Below are positions 1-6,278 of a stretch of DNA of 6,778 bases, one piece after another. Each line of letters starts with the position of its first letter. Within the stretch, counting starts at the first letter, position 1. The DNA is from Alphaproteobacteria bacterium (lineage in GTDB: Bacteria > Pseudomonadota > Alphaproteobacteria > SMXP01), in NCBI GenBank assembly GCA_028280675.1, contig JANQLI010000226.1:1-6778 (forward strand), read 5' to 3'. A program made the position numbers and the translations under genes. The notes under the pieces are model-generated. The model did no database searches. It was not told where the DNA came from and saw only the letters and a list, made by a program, of their open reading frames with translations.

Positions 1-686
1 GGAAAAGCACGCCCCATATGCAATCCAAATTGTTTAACCAGTTCAAGCTGCTCATTTTTTGCGCCAGCAACAAGAGCACCAATCTCTGTCGCTGCAACAA
101 ACAGAGATGCGGTTTTTTGCTTTTGCATAACCTCTAACTGCGTAATATCAACTTCGTCAGTCTGTGCATGTAGGTCCAACGCTTGCCCAAATGCGAGGCC
201 ATCAAAACCGACTGAGTCTGCAAGAATAGATGATATGCGGACACGCGTTTCATAATCCAAAGAAGATGCGGCTGAGATAACCGCATAAGATTGATTTAGA
301 AGAGAGATCGCCGTTAGCAACGTTATGTCTTCTCCATAGAGAATATGACACGCAGGTTTTCCGCGTCGGAGTTTCGCATCATCCATACAAGGAAGATCAT
401 CCATAATCAAAGATGCGGCATGCACAAATTCAATTGCGCAAGCAGGGTCTATGACATCTTTATCTTCTGCGCCCAATGCCATGGCTGTCGCAATTGAAAC
501 GATTGGGCGAAATCTTTTTCCTGTGCCCAACACCGCATATCGCGCTGCATTAACCAGAGAACTTTTGGGAAAGGCGGATATAGACAACAATACGTCTAAC
601 CGCTGTTCAACTCGCTCCTTACTGCGACCAAGCTCACTTATAAAATTATGTGCCGTTTTCGTTACCAAAAAACAACTTCCCGCCAT
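1..686 (-). CDS. crtE: Polyprenyl (geranylgeranyl/farnesyl) diphosphate synthase, CrtE-like, C-terminus cut by the window edge
   Basis: This enzyme would condense IPP with allylic diphosphates to make the C15-C20 precursor of carotenoids or other isoprenoids in the cytoplasm. The visible 228 residues, read from the ATG at 686, hold the family landmarks in order: GKRFRP at about residues 56-61 (IPP binding), the first Asp-rich motif DDLPCMDD at 96-103 in the bacterial DDxxxxD form, RRGKPACH at 107-114, GQ at 167-168 and KT at 191-192. The frame runs off the window just before the expected second Asp-rich motif, so about 60-80 residues are missing. No strong Shine-Dalgarno sequence precedes the ATG; a GAGG lies too far upstream. 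The decayed idi gene lies 71 bases upstream on the same strand, the pairing seen in carotenoid clusters of alphaproteobacteria, which favours a crtE role over housekeeping ispA. Product chain length cannot be settled from the sequence alone. Confidence 0.9.
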   Translation of the reverse strand, partial: MAGSCFLVTKTAHNFISELGRSKERVEQRLDVLLSISAFPKSSLVNAARYAVLGTGKRFRPIVSIATAMALGAEDKDVIDPACAIEFVHAASLIMDDLPCMDDAKLRRGKPACHILYGEDITLLTAISLLNQSYAVISAASSLDYETRVRISSILADSVGFDGLAFGQALDLHAQTDEVDITQLEVMQKQKTASLFVAATEIGALVAGAKNEQLELVKQFGLHMGRAF

Positions 687-757
687 TGATATGTTGCAAC
701 AATAGTACCTCAGAAAGAGACAAACTGATATAGGGTTATTTCTCGTCAGCCATACAA

Positions 758-1183
758 TCAGGATAACTCATATAGTTGATTTTCTTGAATTTTCTCCATG
801 ACCTTTGGCAACAGGAAAAGGAACCATGGTGTGAACGCACTCGGTTCCGACTTTATCCGGTTAATCAAAATATTGTGCGCCAGAAAACAAAAGTCCTCAA
901 CTTCTGAATCATCTATTTTAATGGCTGATCTGTCCTCAAGAATTCCTACATATGTGTGATTATATTCATGTTCCTTTAACCCCCCACCCACATCAAGGTT
1001 ATAAACAAATTCATTTACTTTCTCTAGGCGGACAGAAATTCCGAGTTCTTCGTCAAGCCTTCGGTGAATAGCATCTATAATCGATTCATTGGGCCTAGGA
1101 TGACTACAGCACGTATTAGACACTCTCTTAAGCTGGTTAAGTCTATAACCCAAAGCATATGCAGCAATGACACGCAAGCACAA
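758..1183 (-). pseudogene. idi: Isopentenyl-diphosphate delta-isomerase (type I, Nudix fold), N-terminally truncated remnant
   Basis: Type I IPP isomerase interconverts IPP and DMAPP, feeding the adjacent prenyl synthase. The 141-residue frame keeps the C-terminal two thirds: NTCCSHPRP at about 23-31 with the catalytic Cys (C26) and a metal-binding His (H28), a Nudix-like helix with RRLDEELG at 41-48, the EHE pair (E71, E73) equivalent to the catalytic and metal-binding glutamates, and SAFTPW ending in the conserved Trp (W120). The family is about 180 residues long, and the region before NTCC, which should carry two more metal-binding histidines and the WxN segment, is missing or unrecognisable. 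The frame opens after a TAA, offers only TTG as a start, and shows no ribosome binding site. Another frame just upstream reads HCACVSLL, faintly like the H(R/L)AFS block, but it is too close to NTCC, suggesting an out-of-frame deletion. A short functional variant is unlikely but not excluded. Confidence 0.75.
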
Positions 1184-1410
1184 TGCTTAAATGCATAGGC
1201 TCCAATTTAGCTGTTGAGCTAGAATTCAAAAAAACTGTCTTACCAATAGAAAATCTAGAACAAAGCAGTGTTATGTAATTGCTCTCTAACGTCTAAAGAG
1301 ACCCCCTGTTTAGGCACAAATTTGGCGCAGCCCCGAGCGACACAGAATGATAGATAGCGAAGTTCAGCGATGCTAATGTTTTAAAATAGTTGAAAAAGTC
1401 TATTAGATCA

Positions 1411-1481
1411 AAGCGCTAGAGAAGTCTCGGAAGGCAGAGGCCAGCCAAATGATATTCTGGCGAATCGTGCCGGGTGCGCCA
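1411..1481 (+). other. tRNA-Arg-like 3' fragment (decayed tRNA or integration-site remnant)
   Basis: Bases 1461-1481 fit the 3' end of a bacterial tRNA-Arg in exact register: T-loop end CGAAT, T-stem strand CGTGC, acceptor strand CGGGTGC, discriminator G and encoded CCA. Upstream, CTCGGAAGGCAGAGG at 1426-1440 resembles the anticodon loop, 3' stem and variable region of tRNA-Arg(CCG), and AGCGCT at 1412-1417 matches the usual base before the anticodon arm. A working tRNA is excluded: the 5' anticodon strand does not pair, the 5' T-stem strand is replaced by unrelated bases (GCCAG at 1440-1444 pairs with CTGGC at 1457-1461 instead), and no GCACCCG acceptor strand is nearby. Such 3' ends are left as direct repeats when islands or phages insert into tRNA genes. 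The family assignment comes from remembered consensus, not a search. Confidence 0.5.
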
Positions 1482-1565
1482 TATAAAAATCAAACATTTA
1501 GCTGAAATAGACAGCACTAAGACTTGCTTTAGTCTCTCAATAGTCGCACAAACTTGGAGCAAGAG

Positions 1566-1715
1566 ATGACTATGGATTGGAATAAGATCCGAAAAATAGT
1601 CATTTCAGAATAGAGACCTGATAACCGGCCGGAAGAAGTTAAGGCTACCTCAATGGACGGCCTTGCTCTGATTAGAATTTACGAAAAAGATAATAAACTT
1701 TATTGGGACGGCTGA
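1566..1715 (+). pseudogene. Small open frame of unknown function interrupted by an in-frame TAG
   Basis: I do not recognise this sequence. From the ATG at 1566, preceded by GGAG at a normal distance, the frame reads MTMDWNKIRKIVISE, hits TAG at codon 16, then stays open for 33 more codons with a plausible mix (a charged stretch RPDNRPEEVKA, then ALIRIYEKDNKLYWDG) up to TGA at 1713-1715. The total would be a 49-residue soluble protein if the TAG were a sense codon. The good ribosome binding site and protein-like composition after the stop suggest a small gene recently broken by a point mutation, in line with the decayed surroundings. It could equally be a chance frame, or a 15-residue peptide. 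Confidence 0.25.
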
Positions 1716-1788
1716 CCTTGCCCCTCAATAATATTCACCAAGTCACTATGTCTCCCAAGAGATCGATGAAGCGGCCCGTGTCAGCAAG

Positions 1789-2568
1789 TTATGAACTTTG
1801 CGGTGGAACAAGCAGCCCGGTTTTGATGCCCGCCACGAGTCCCGCATCAATAGGGATGTCAGCGCCGTTTATCCAACGTGCATGTGACGACGCGAGAAAA
1901 AAGATCGGGGCGGCGATTTCATTCACCTCCGCATGCCGCCCAAACGTCTTTGCGGCCCAGTCGACAATCTCTCCCATCGACTCACGAAAGTCCTTTTGAA
2001 TAGCCGTATCGACGCCTCCAGGAGAAACCGCATTGAATCTGATCTCATTGCGCCAATTATCAATTGCGCGACACATAACCCAAGCATTGAGTAATTCTTT
2101 GGATAACGTATAGGCCTCACTGCCATTTGCGCATAAGCCGGCGGCCTGTATCAGAGCCTGGTCAATTGGCAAGCCGATCAGTTGCTTTAGAATCTCCAAA
2201 CGCGCCTGCCACAAGAACCCTGCCCCGCTCGAGACGGCAACAACCGATCCCCCAGCCTTCATACGTGAAAGCAATGCATCCGCCAAGTCGCACTGCCGAA
2301 AGAAATTGACTTCTAATATGTCGGTGATCTTTCTGTTGCCCGGCAAGCCTGCCGACAAAACAATCACGTCAATATCGAGCCCTCCCAGATCATCTAACAC
2401 CTTGTTGACGTCGTGTTCGCTGGATAAATTACAGTGAATGGGCACATCACACGTATGAGCACACTCTCTGACATCAAGTCCATAAACTTTATCACCAGCT
2501 TCCCGAAAGACGCGGCACGTCTCTGCGCCAATCCCGCTGGCCGCTCCTGTTATGACGACATGACGCAT
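1789..2568 (-). CDS. Short-chain dehydrogenase/reductase, 3-alpha-hydroxysteroid dehydrogenase-like
   Basis: This 259-residue protein is a classical SDR, expected to be a cytoplasmic NAD(P)-dependent alcohol/ketone oxidoreductase. The visible motifs are the TGAASGIG nucleotide loop (7-14), an acidic residue at the end of the second strand (D32, favouring NAD over NADP), LSAG (71-74) in place of the usual NNAG, N88, the SSG block with catalytic S114, YTLSK with Y153 and K157, and PGG (183-185). Length, the LSAG variant and the long segment between the Ser and Tyr resemble the Comamonas 3-alpha-hydroxysteroid dehydrogenase type, but the substrate is not proven. It starts at an ATG with GGGAGC about 11 bases upstream; a second GGGAGA abuts the ATG. 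Its start lies 21 bases after the serine hydrolase stop, so it is very probably co-transcribed as the last gene of that operon. By eye it is more G+C-rich than the LytTR gene. Confidence 0.92.
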   Translation of the reverse strand: MRHVVITGAASGIGAETCRVFREAGDKVYGLDVRECAHTCDVPIHCNLSSEHDVNKVLDDLGGLDIDVIVLSAGLPGNRKITDILEVNFFRQCDLADALLSRMKAGGSVVAVSSGAGFLWQARLEILKQLIGLPIDQALIQAAGLCANGSEAYTLSKELLNAWVMCRAIDNWRNEIRFNAVSPGGVDTAIQKDFRESMGEIVDWAAKTFGRHAEVNEIAAPIFFLASSHARWINGADIPIDAGLVAGIKTGLLVPPQSS

Positions 2569-2589
2569 TCTCCCATCAAGCTCCCTTGG

Positions 2590-3849
2590 TTATAGGCCGC
2601 GCAGAATCGTATTGGGAAGAAATGCATTATCCCACACTGGCTGTTTTGGGGGCGTATCGCCCATGCGCAAAATAACGATATTCCGCGATGGAATCATATA
2701 AACGACTTGATTTGAATTTCCGTCAAACAAAAAAAGATCTTTGTCGAGATAGGGTTCACTATGATACCGGCGGTCAAACGCCCGTTCAGGATTGAGAACG
2801 CCGCGCCACTCTGCAAACTCACTCCCCAAATGCACACCCATACCCGTAAACCTATTTTGCGGTGTTGCGGTCAGCATGTCTTTGATAAATGCAGGCGACA
2901 CTAAAGATTCTCCATTCCAAACACCTTTATTCAGAAGCAAAATCCCTAAGCGTAACCATGTTTCTGCGGGCAACTGAATACAGCACCCGGCATGCGCGAC
3001 ACCACCTTCACGGTTGATCCAGATGGTGCCGCCCGCCGCCCCAATCGGACTTAATACTTCTTGTGAAATCCAATCTTGATATGTCTTGCCCGTTGCGCGT
3101 TCAATGACGATCGCGACAAGCTCTGAATTTGCATTCGAGTATTCATAAACCTGCCCTGGCGGATCGGTCAGCGGGTAATTATGGATCAAAATATCTTCAT
3201 GCCGCGGATGCAGATAAGCGCGATTCAGTATGTCCTCTTCTTCTGTCGCTAAGGCTTGCGGCAACAATCCACTCCGCATATCCAGTAAATGACGGATCAG
3301 GATTGCCTGATGCGGTTTGTCTCGCCATTCATCAATATACGTTGCGACCGGCGTCTCAAGACTGTCGATATATCCTTTTTCTATTGCGCGCCCCACAGCA
3401 ATCACCCCAAGAGGTTTGGCGAGCGACTTCGCATTTAACAGGCTCTCACGAGTTGTATCGTCATAATAACGCTCTAAGACAACAGCCCCATCTTGATAGA
3501 TGATGAATGCTTTTGTATTGGTATTTTCAGCATAGCGAATAACGCTTTGCAGCGCTTCTGGCACTATATTTGTCTCATCTTTCCGCGGCAACGGAACCGC
3601 ATTGTCAGCCCCGTTGACGTCTTCAAGAGGATCATAAACAAAAGACGCGCCGGTTAAGACCCCGTCCATGAAGCGGCGGTATCTTTCGCGATATATGTCC
3701 TCATCACGCTCACTATATCGCTGTGTCTTTACGCCTGCAGTCCCAGATTTGCCTTGAGGAGAACTGGCAATTTGCGTGGACGTTTCTTCAAATACACTGC
3801 TACAGGCGCATAGAAAAAAAACACTAAGACCGATGAATATTTTGTGCAT
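2590..3849 (-). CDS. Class C beta-lactamase-like serine hydrolase, predicted lipoprotein
   Basis: This 419-residue protein belongs to the penicillin-binding/serine hydrolase fold (beta-lactamase family, PF00144), whose members include esterases, 6-aminohexanoate-dimer hydrolases and D-amino-acid peptidases. The N-terminus is a short hydrophobic signal ending in a lipobox LCAC, so Cys16 should be lipidated and the enzyme anchored to a membrane facing the periplasm. The nucleophile motif is SLAK (S142, K145), the second motif is YSN (237-239), and HLLDMRSGL (187-195) and GG-x-AHAGCC (283-290) are typical of the family. The third motif position reads DGNSNQ (376-381), so the usual KTG or HxG triad is replaced. 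Neither a beta-lactam nor a particular ester can be assigned as substrate. The ATG at 3849 has AGGGGA upstream inside a small hairpin. It lies 106 bases after the alpha/beta hydrolase and 21 bases before the dehydrogenase. Confidence 0.92.
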   Translation of the reverse strand: MHKIFIGLSVFFLCACSSVFEETSTQIASSPQGKSGTAGVKTQRYSERDEDIYRERYRRFMDGVLTGASFVYDPLEDVNGADNAVPLPRKDETNIVPEALQSVIRYAENTNTKAFIIYQDGAVVLERYYDDTTRESLLNAKSLAKPLGVIAVGRAIEKGYIDSLETPVATYIDEWRDKPHQAILIRHLLDMRSGLLPQALATEEEDILNRAYLHPRHEDILIHNYPLTDPPGQVYEYSNANSELVAIVIERATGKTYQDWISQEVLSPIGAAGGTIWINREGGVAHAGCCIQLPAETWLRLGILLLNKGVWNGESLVSPAFIKDMLTATPQNRFTGMGVHLGSEFAEWRGVLNPERAFDRRYHSEPYLDKDLFLFDGNSNQVVYMIPSRNIVILRMGDTPPKQPVWDNAFLPNTILRGL

Positions 3850-3850
3850 T

Positions 3851-3870
3851 GTTTCACATTCCCCTGAAAC
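3851..3870 (-). promoter_or_regulatory. Hairpin holding the ribosome binding site of the serine hydrolase gene
   Basis: In the mRNA, GTTTCA (3865-3870) pairs perfectly with TGAAAC (3851-3856). The 8-base loop GGGGAATG exposes most of the Shine-Dalgarno AGGGGA, and the stem ends one base before the start codon. The repeat is read directly. Any effect on translation is inferred, and a 6-bp stem is only moderately stable. Confidence 0.4.
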
Positions 3871-3955
3871 ATATGAGAAGAGAGGCCTGAACCGTTAGCC
3901 ATGACAATAACATCAGTAATCTCGGATGCAAATCATGTGGCTACAACTCAACATG

Positions 3956-4975
3956 CTACTCACCTTTATTGTCATAAGGAAGCACTGGAGTCATCGTCGT
4001 TCGCCTAAGTTCATGATCGAATTCTCCATTGATAAAACGCATGATCGTATCCCCAACTAACTCTGGATTCTCGATGTAGGGATAATGACCAAGTCTATCA
4101 AGCTTTTGCACAAGTGTTGGCGCACCTGTCATCCAATGCTGAAAGACATCCGCTTCCAAATGAGATAAAACGCCGTTACTCTTTCCCCATAGGATCAAGG
4201 TAGGTGCAGATATTTTTTTCAAAATGTCTTGCGGATTCCCAGTTTGAAAGCTCTTCGCAAAACGCTCTTGTTCAAATACAATGCCCTCGCGACGATTAAT
4301 GTCATAGGACATGGAGACCAACCAGTCTGGGGTAGAAACTCGCGGAGCAAACAACAAGTCAAAAAATGTCTGATAATACGACCTTGGTTTCAGAAGCGTA
4401 TCATCATATTGAGTTAACGCTGGATTTGGACGATTCGGATTCGTACTTGCTGTTCGCGGCAGACCCGCAGCATTAATCAATATCAACCGCGTAACCTTTT
4501 CTGGGTACATCGCAGCATAACGAAATGCGGGTATTGCGCCACTTGACGTCCCGACAAGCGTCACTTGCTTGAGACCGAGCTCGTTTATCAATTCTTCAAG
4601 AATATCTAGATTTCGCTCAATCGATTCTTGCTGCTGCGGGTCAGATCCTGTGAGTCCAGCACCTAAAAAATCAAATCGTATAACACGATTAGCCTTTGTG
4701 AGAGACGGGACTATATTATTCCACGCACGTAAATTGAGAAATGATGCATGAAGAAGTATGATAGGCTCACCCTGTGATTGATCCACATAATGAACATCTA
4801 TCCCGTCAAGAGTGATAAATTTGGAGTTTTCAAGAGTATATTTTTGGCGCAGTTCGCTTAATGTCAGTGAATCAACATCTTTCGCCATTAACTCAGCAAA
4901 GAAAATGATAAAAGAGCAAATATAAAAGAATAGAACTGACAATATAGTTTGCCAGAAATAAAATCTGGTTTTCAC
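3956..4975 (-). CDS. Alpha/beta-fold hydrolase with N-terminal membrane anchor; catalytic-acid position is Asn
   Basis: This 339-residue alpha/beta hydrolase is of the meta-cleavage hydrolase/haloalkane dehalogenase-like group. A hydrophobic segment at about residues 7-28 should act as an uncleaved signal anchor, placing the enzyme on the periplasmic side. The fold signatures are LLHASF with the oxyanion-hole HA (76-77), FDFLGAGLTG (101-110), nucleophile elbow GTSSG with S144, and LGHYPY with catalytic H297. The acid normally found in WGxxD is an Asn here (WGKSN, N267), one transition away from Asp, so activity may be altered unless another acid substitutes. The start is a GTG at 4975, chosen because it includes the anchor; the ATG at residue 30 would remove it. 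It is the first gene of a probable operon with the serine hydrolase and dehydrogenase. The substrate is unknown; a small ester is a guess. Confidence 0.9.
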   Translation of the reverse strand: MKTRFYFWQTILSVLFFYICSFIIFFAELMAKDVDSLTLSELRQKYTLENSKFITLDGIDVHYVDQSQGEPIILLHASFLNLRAWNNIVPSLTKANRVIRFDFLGAGLTGSDPQQQESIERNLDILEELINELGLKQVTLVGTSSGAIPAFRYAAMYPEKVTRLILINAAGLPRTASTNPNRPNPALTQYDDTLLKPRSYYQTFFDLLFAPRVSTPDWLVSMSYDINRREGIVFEQERFAKSFQTGNPQDILKKISAPTLILWGKSNGVLSHLEADVFQHWMTGAPTLVQKLDRLGHYPYIENPELVGDTIMRFINGEFDHELRRTTMTPVLPYDNKGE

Positions 4976-5063
4976 GTTCTCATACCTGAAGGGTAACTAC
5001 CGGGCTGAAGAAACCCAGTCACGGAAGCTATATAAATCACATTAATATTGTACACGAAATAGC

Positions 5064-5092
5064 ATTATATTACTATTATTCAGATCCATTAA
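5064..5092 (-). promoter_or_regulatory. Candidate sigma70-type promoter for the hydrolase operon
   Basis: On the minus strand a perfect -10 box TATAAT (5064-5069) lies 17 bases after TTAATG (5087-5092), which matches 3 of 6 positions of the -35 consensus. It would give a leader of about 80 bases before the GTG at 4975. The surroundings are very AT-rich, so chance matches are likely, and alphaproteobacterial promoters often deviate from this consensus. Confidence 0.4.
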
Positions 5093-5100
5093 CTACAAAA

Positions 5101-5203
5101 ATTACGCGAACAGGTTAATCTTTGAACAAGCGCCATTCGCGGGCGCGAAATACACTTTGAACTTAGATGGTATTTAGTGAAATCGAATTTCTATTCGCGT
5201 AAT
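5101..5203. repeat. Nested inverted and direct repeats upstream of the LytTR gene, possible operator region
   Basis: ATTACGCGAA (5101-5110) recurs as its exact inverse TTCGCGTAAT (5194-5203). Between them is a 14-base palindrome TTCGCG-GG-CGCGAA (5136-5149), so the hexamer TTCGCG/CGCGAA occurs four times within 103 bases of otherwise AT-rich DNA. The palindrome is flanked by a perfect direct repeat CTTTGAAC (5120-5127 and 5155-5162, 35 bases apart). Clustered repeats between divergent genes beside a regulator gene suggest operators for the LytTR protein or another factor. They do not clearly match the published LytTR site pattern. Confidence 0.45.
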
Positions 5204-6094
5204 ATAATGAACTTACTCAAAAAGGCATATGATATTGAGACGAGGGGTATGTTTAATATCTCTGGGGTATGTTTCTATTTCGGAGTTCCCATCGTTGTCG
5301 CCTACCTCATGACGCATAACTTCATGATGGTTGCGGAAAACGCATCAACAATAGCTGTATATTTATATTATCTTGGCTGGATGGTGTTCTCTTGGGGAGC
5401 AACCATTCTGATGACAAATATAATGTATTTCACCCTTTACAAGTGGGAGCCGAAACTTCTCTATATTTTGTTCTTAGGACAGCTTACAGCACTTATAATA
5501 TTTCTATGGCCTGCACGGCTTTATCTATATTGGGGGGCAGAGTTATTTCCTGAAAATCAAGTATTGAACTCACTTGAACCTTTGGCATTCACGTATGAAA
5601 CATTTTTGCGAATCGTGCAAAGAAACATACCAAACTTTGTATTATGGATATGCCTTAATCTTTTTTATCGCATTGTTTTGACAATTCCGAGATATCAATA
5701 TGGGGATATTCAAGAAACATCCAAGCAATCTATACCATATGGCCTTCCAAGATTCCTGCACAAACTTCCAGAAGATATAAAGGGCGAACTTCTCGCCATG
5801 AAGGCAGAGGATCATTATGTGCGTATCTATACAGAAAATGGAAATGCGCTTATTCATTGCCGGTTTACCGATGCCATCATTGACATAGAGCCCTATACAG
5901 AAGGTATCCGCGTTCATCGTTCCTATTGGGTGAATCCAAAATCAATCGTACGACTTAAATCAGCAAATAAAAGCAAAAAGCTCATTCTAAAGAATGACCT
6001 TACGATCCCGATCAGCCGGAGTTATCAGAATGAAGTGCAAAAATACATCGCTGAAAATGCACCCTTCATATTAGCGGGAACATCTAGTGCGTAA
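5177..6094 (+). CDS. Membrane-anchored LytTR-family transcriptional regulator
   Basis: This 305-residue protein has two parts. Residues about 29-45, 58-82, 95-115 and 152-170 are hydrophobic and should form four membrane helices. Residues about 196-292 are a LytTR DNA-binding domain, shown by LPEDIKGELLAMKAEDHYVR (197-216), a following strand with GNALIHCRF, HRSYWVN (247-253) and ISRSY (279-283). There is no response-receiver domain, so it is not a classical AgrA/LytR partner; the membrane part probably senses a signal or holds the factor at the membrane, as in many alphaproteobacterial LytTR proteins. The GTG start at 5177 has a weak AGATGG six bases upstream. The ATG at 5207 (295 residues) is a fair alternative and would put one TTCGCGTAAT repeat just before the start. 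It is divergent from the hydrolase operon and convergent with the TonB-dependent receptor, so either may be a target. Confidence 0.9.
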   Translation: MKSNFYSRNIMNLLKKAYDIETRGMFNISGVCFYFGVPIVVAYLMTHNFMMVAENASTIAVYLYYLGWMVFSWGATILMTNIMYFTLYKWEPKLLYILFLGQLTALIIFLWPARLYLYWGAELFPENQVLNSLEPLAFTYETFLRIVQRNIPNFVLWICLNLFYRIVLTIPRYQYGDIQETSKQSIPYGLPRFLHKLPEDIKGELLAMKAEDHYVRIYTENGNALIHCRFTDAIIDIEPYTEGIRVHRSYWVNPKSIVRLKSANKSKKLILKNDLTIPISRSYQNEVQKYIAENAPFILAGTSSA

Positions 6095-6146
6095 GTCACT
6101 TCATTCCTTTTGCGCTAATCTCTAAATATGAAAGATCAAAATAAAA

Positions 6147-6196
6147 GCTGCTAGATTTCTCTCAAACGGGGGAACCAATGAGCAAAATCTAGCAGC
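6147..6196 (-). terminator. Likely rho-independent terminator of the TonB-dependent receptor gene
   Basis: GCTGCTAGATTT (6147-6158) and AAATCTAGCAGC (6185-6196) are perfect 12-base inverted repeats around a 26-base loop. Read on the minus strand the stem is followed by TTTTATTTT, as expected of a terminator for the receptor transcript. On the plus strand no T tract follows, so it would serve the LytTR transcript less well. The loop is longer than usual, which lowers confidence. Confidence 0.5.
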
Positions 6197-6213
6197 CAGC
6201 TTAGTCAGCAATC

Positions 6214-6247
6214 GGGTCAGACATGTCAAGAAACTATCATCTGACCC
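6214..6247. repeat. Second inverted repeat between the convergent genes
   Basis: GGGTCAGA (6214-6221) and TCTGACCC (6240-6247) are a perfect 8-base inverted repeat with an 18-base loop. It sits 32 bases beyond the receptor stop codon. Neither strand shows a clean T tract directly after it, so it may be an mRNA 3'-end stabilising hairpin or part of a double termination region. Confidence 0.4.
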
Positions 6248-6278
6248 TAGCTGGTCTGATATTTATATTATAAGCGCC

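Larger units (their letters stand above)
1184..1788. other. 600-base stretch without an intact gene, probable recombination scar
   Basis: This gap separates the decayed idi from the end of the dehydrogenase gene. No long frame, transposase or integrase is visible on either strand. It contains a tRNA-Arg-like 3' fragment (1411-1481) and a broken small frame (1566-1715), listed separately. GGCGCA at 1324-1329 can pair with TGCGCC at 1475-1480, and CCC at 1331-1333 with GGG at 1472-1474, but this may be chance. A short palindrome, AATAAA-C-TTTATT, lies at 1692-1704. The left part (1184-1320) may contain unreadable remains of the idi N-terminus. Confidence 0.6.

Noticed and set aside
451..705. 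Plus-strand open frame of 84 codons
   Set aside because: It lies antisense to the crtE-like gene, has no family-like features, and the minus-strand reading carries all the prenyl synthase motifs.
1255..1379. Minus-strand 41-codon open frame (begins NISIAELRYLSF after a TAA)
   Set aside because: It looks somewhat protein-like but has no start codon with a ribosome binding site and no recognisable family; most likely chance or unreadable debris.
1324..1481. tmRNA (ssrA)
   Set aside because: The acceptor-like pairing and CCA are suggestive, but there is no proper T-arm, no GGGGGC-type 5' end and no recognisable tag peptide frame.
1703..1999. Plus-strand open frame of 98 codons, plus other frames inside the dehydrogenase gene
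   Set aside because: These are antisense or shifted shadows of the SDR, whose complete motif set fixes the real frame.
3129..3503. Plus-strand open frame of 124 codons
   Set aside because: Antisense to the serine hydrolase; no motifs, and composition fits a shadow frame.
5642..5917. Minus-strand open frame of 91 codons
   Set aside because: Antisense to the LytTR domain, whose conserved residues are clear on the plus strand.
6206..6227. Minus-strand promoter from a perfect TTGACA at 6222-6227
   Set aside because: The hexamer has no acceptable -10 box at 16-18 bases and points into the 3' intergenic region between convergent genes.
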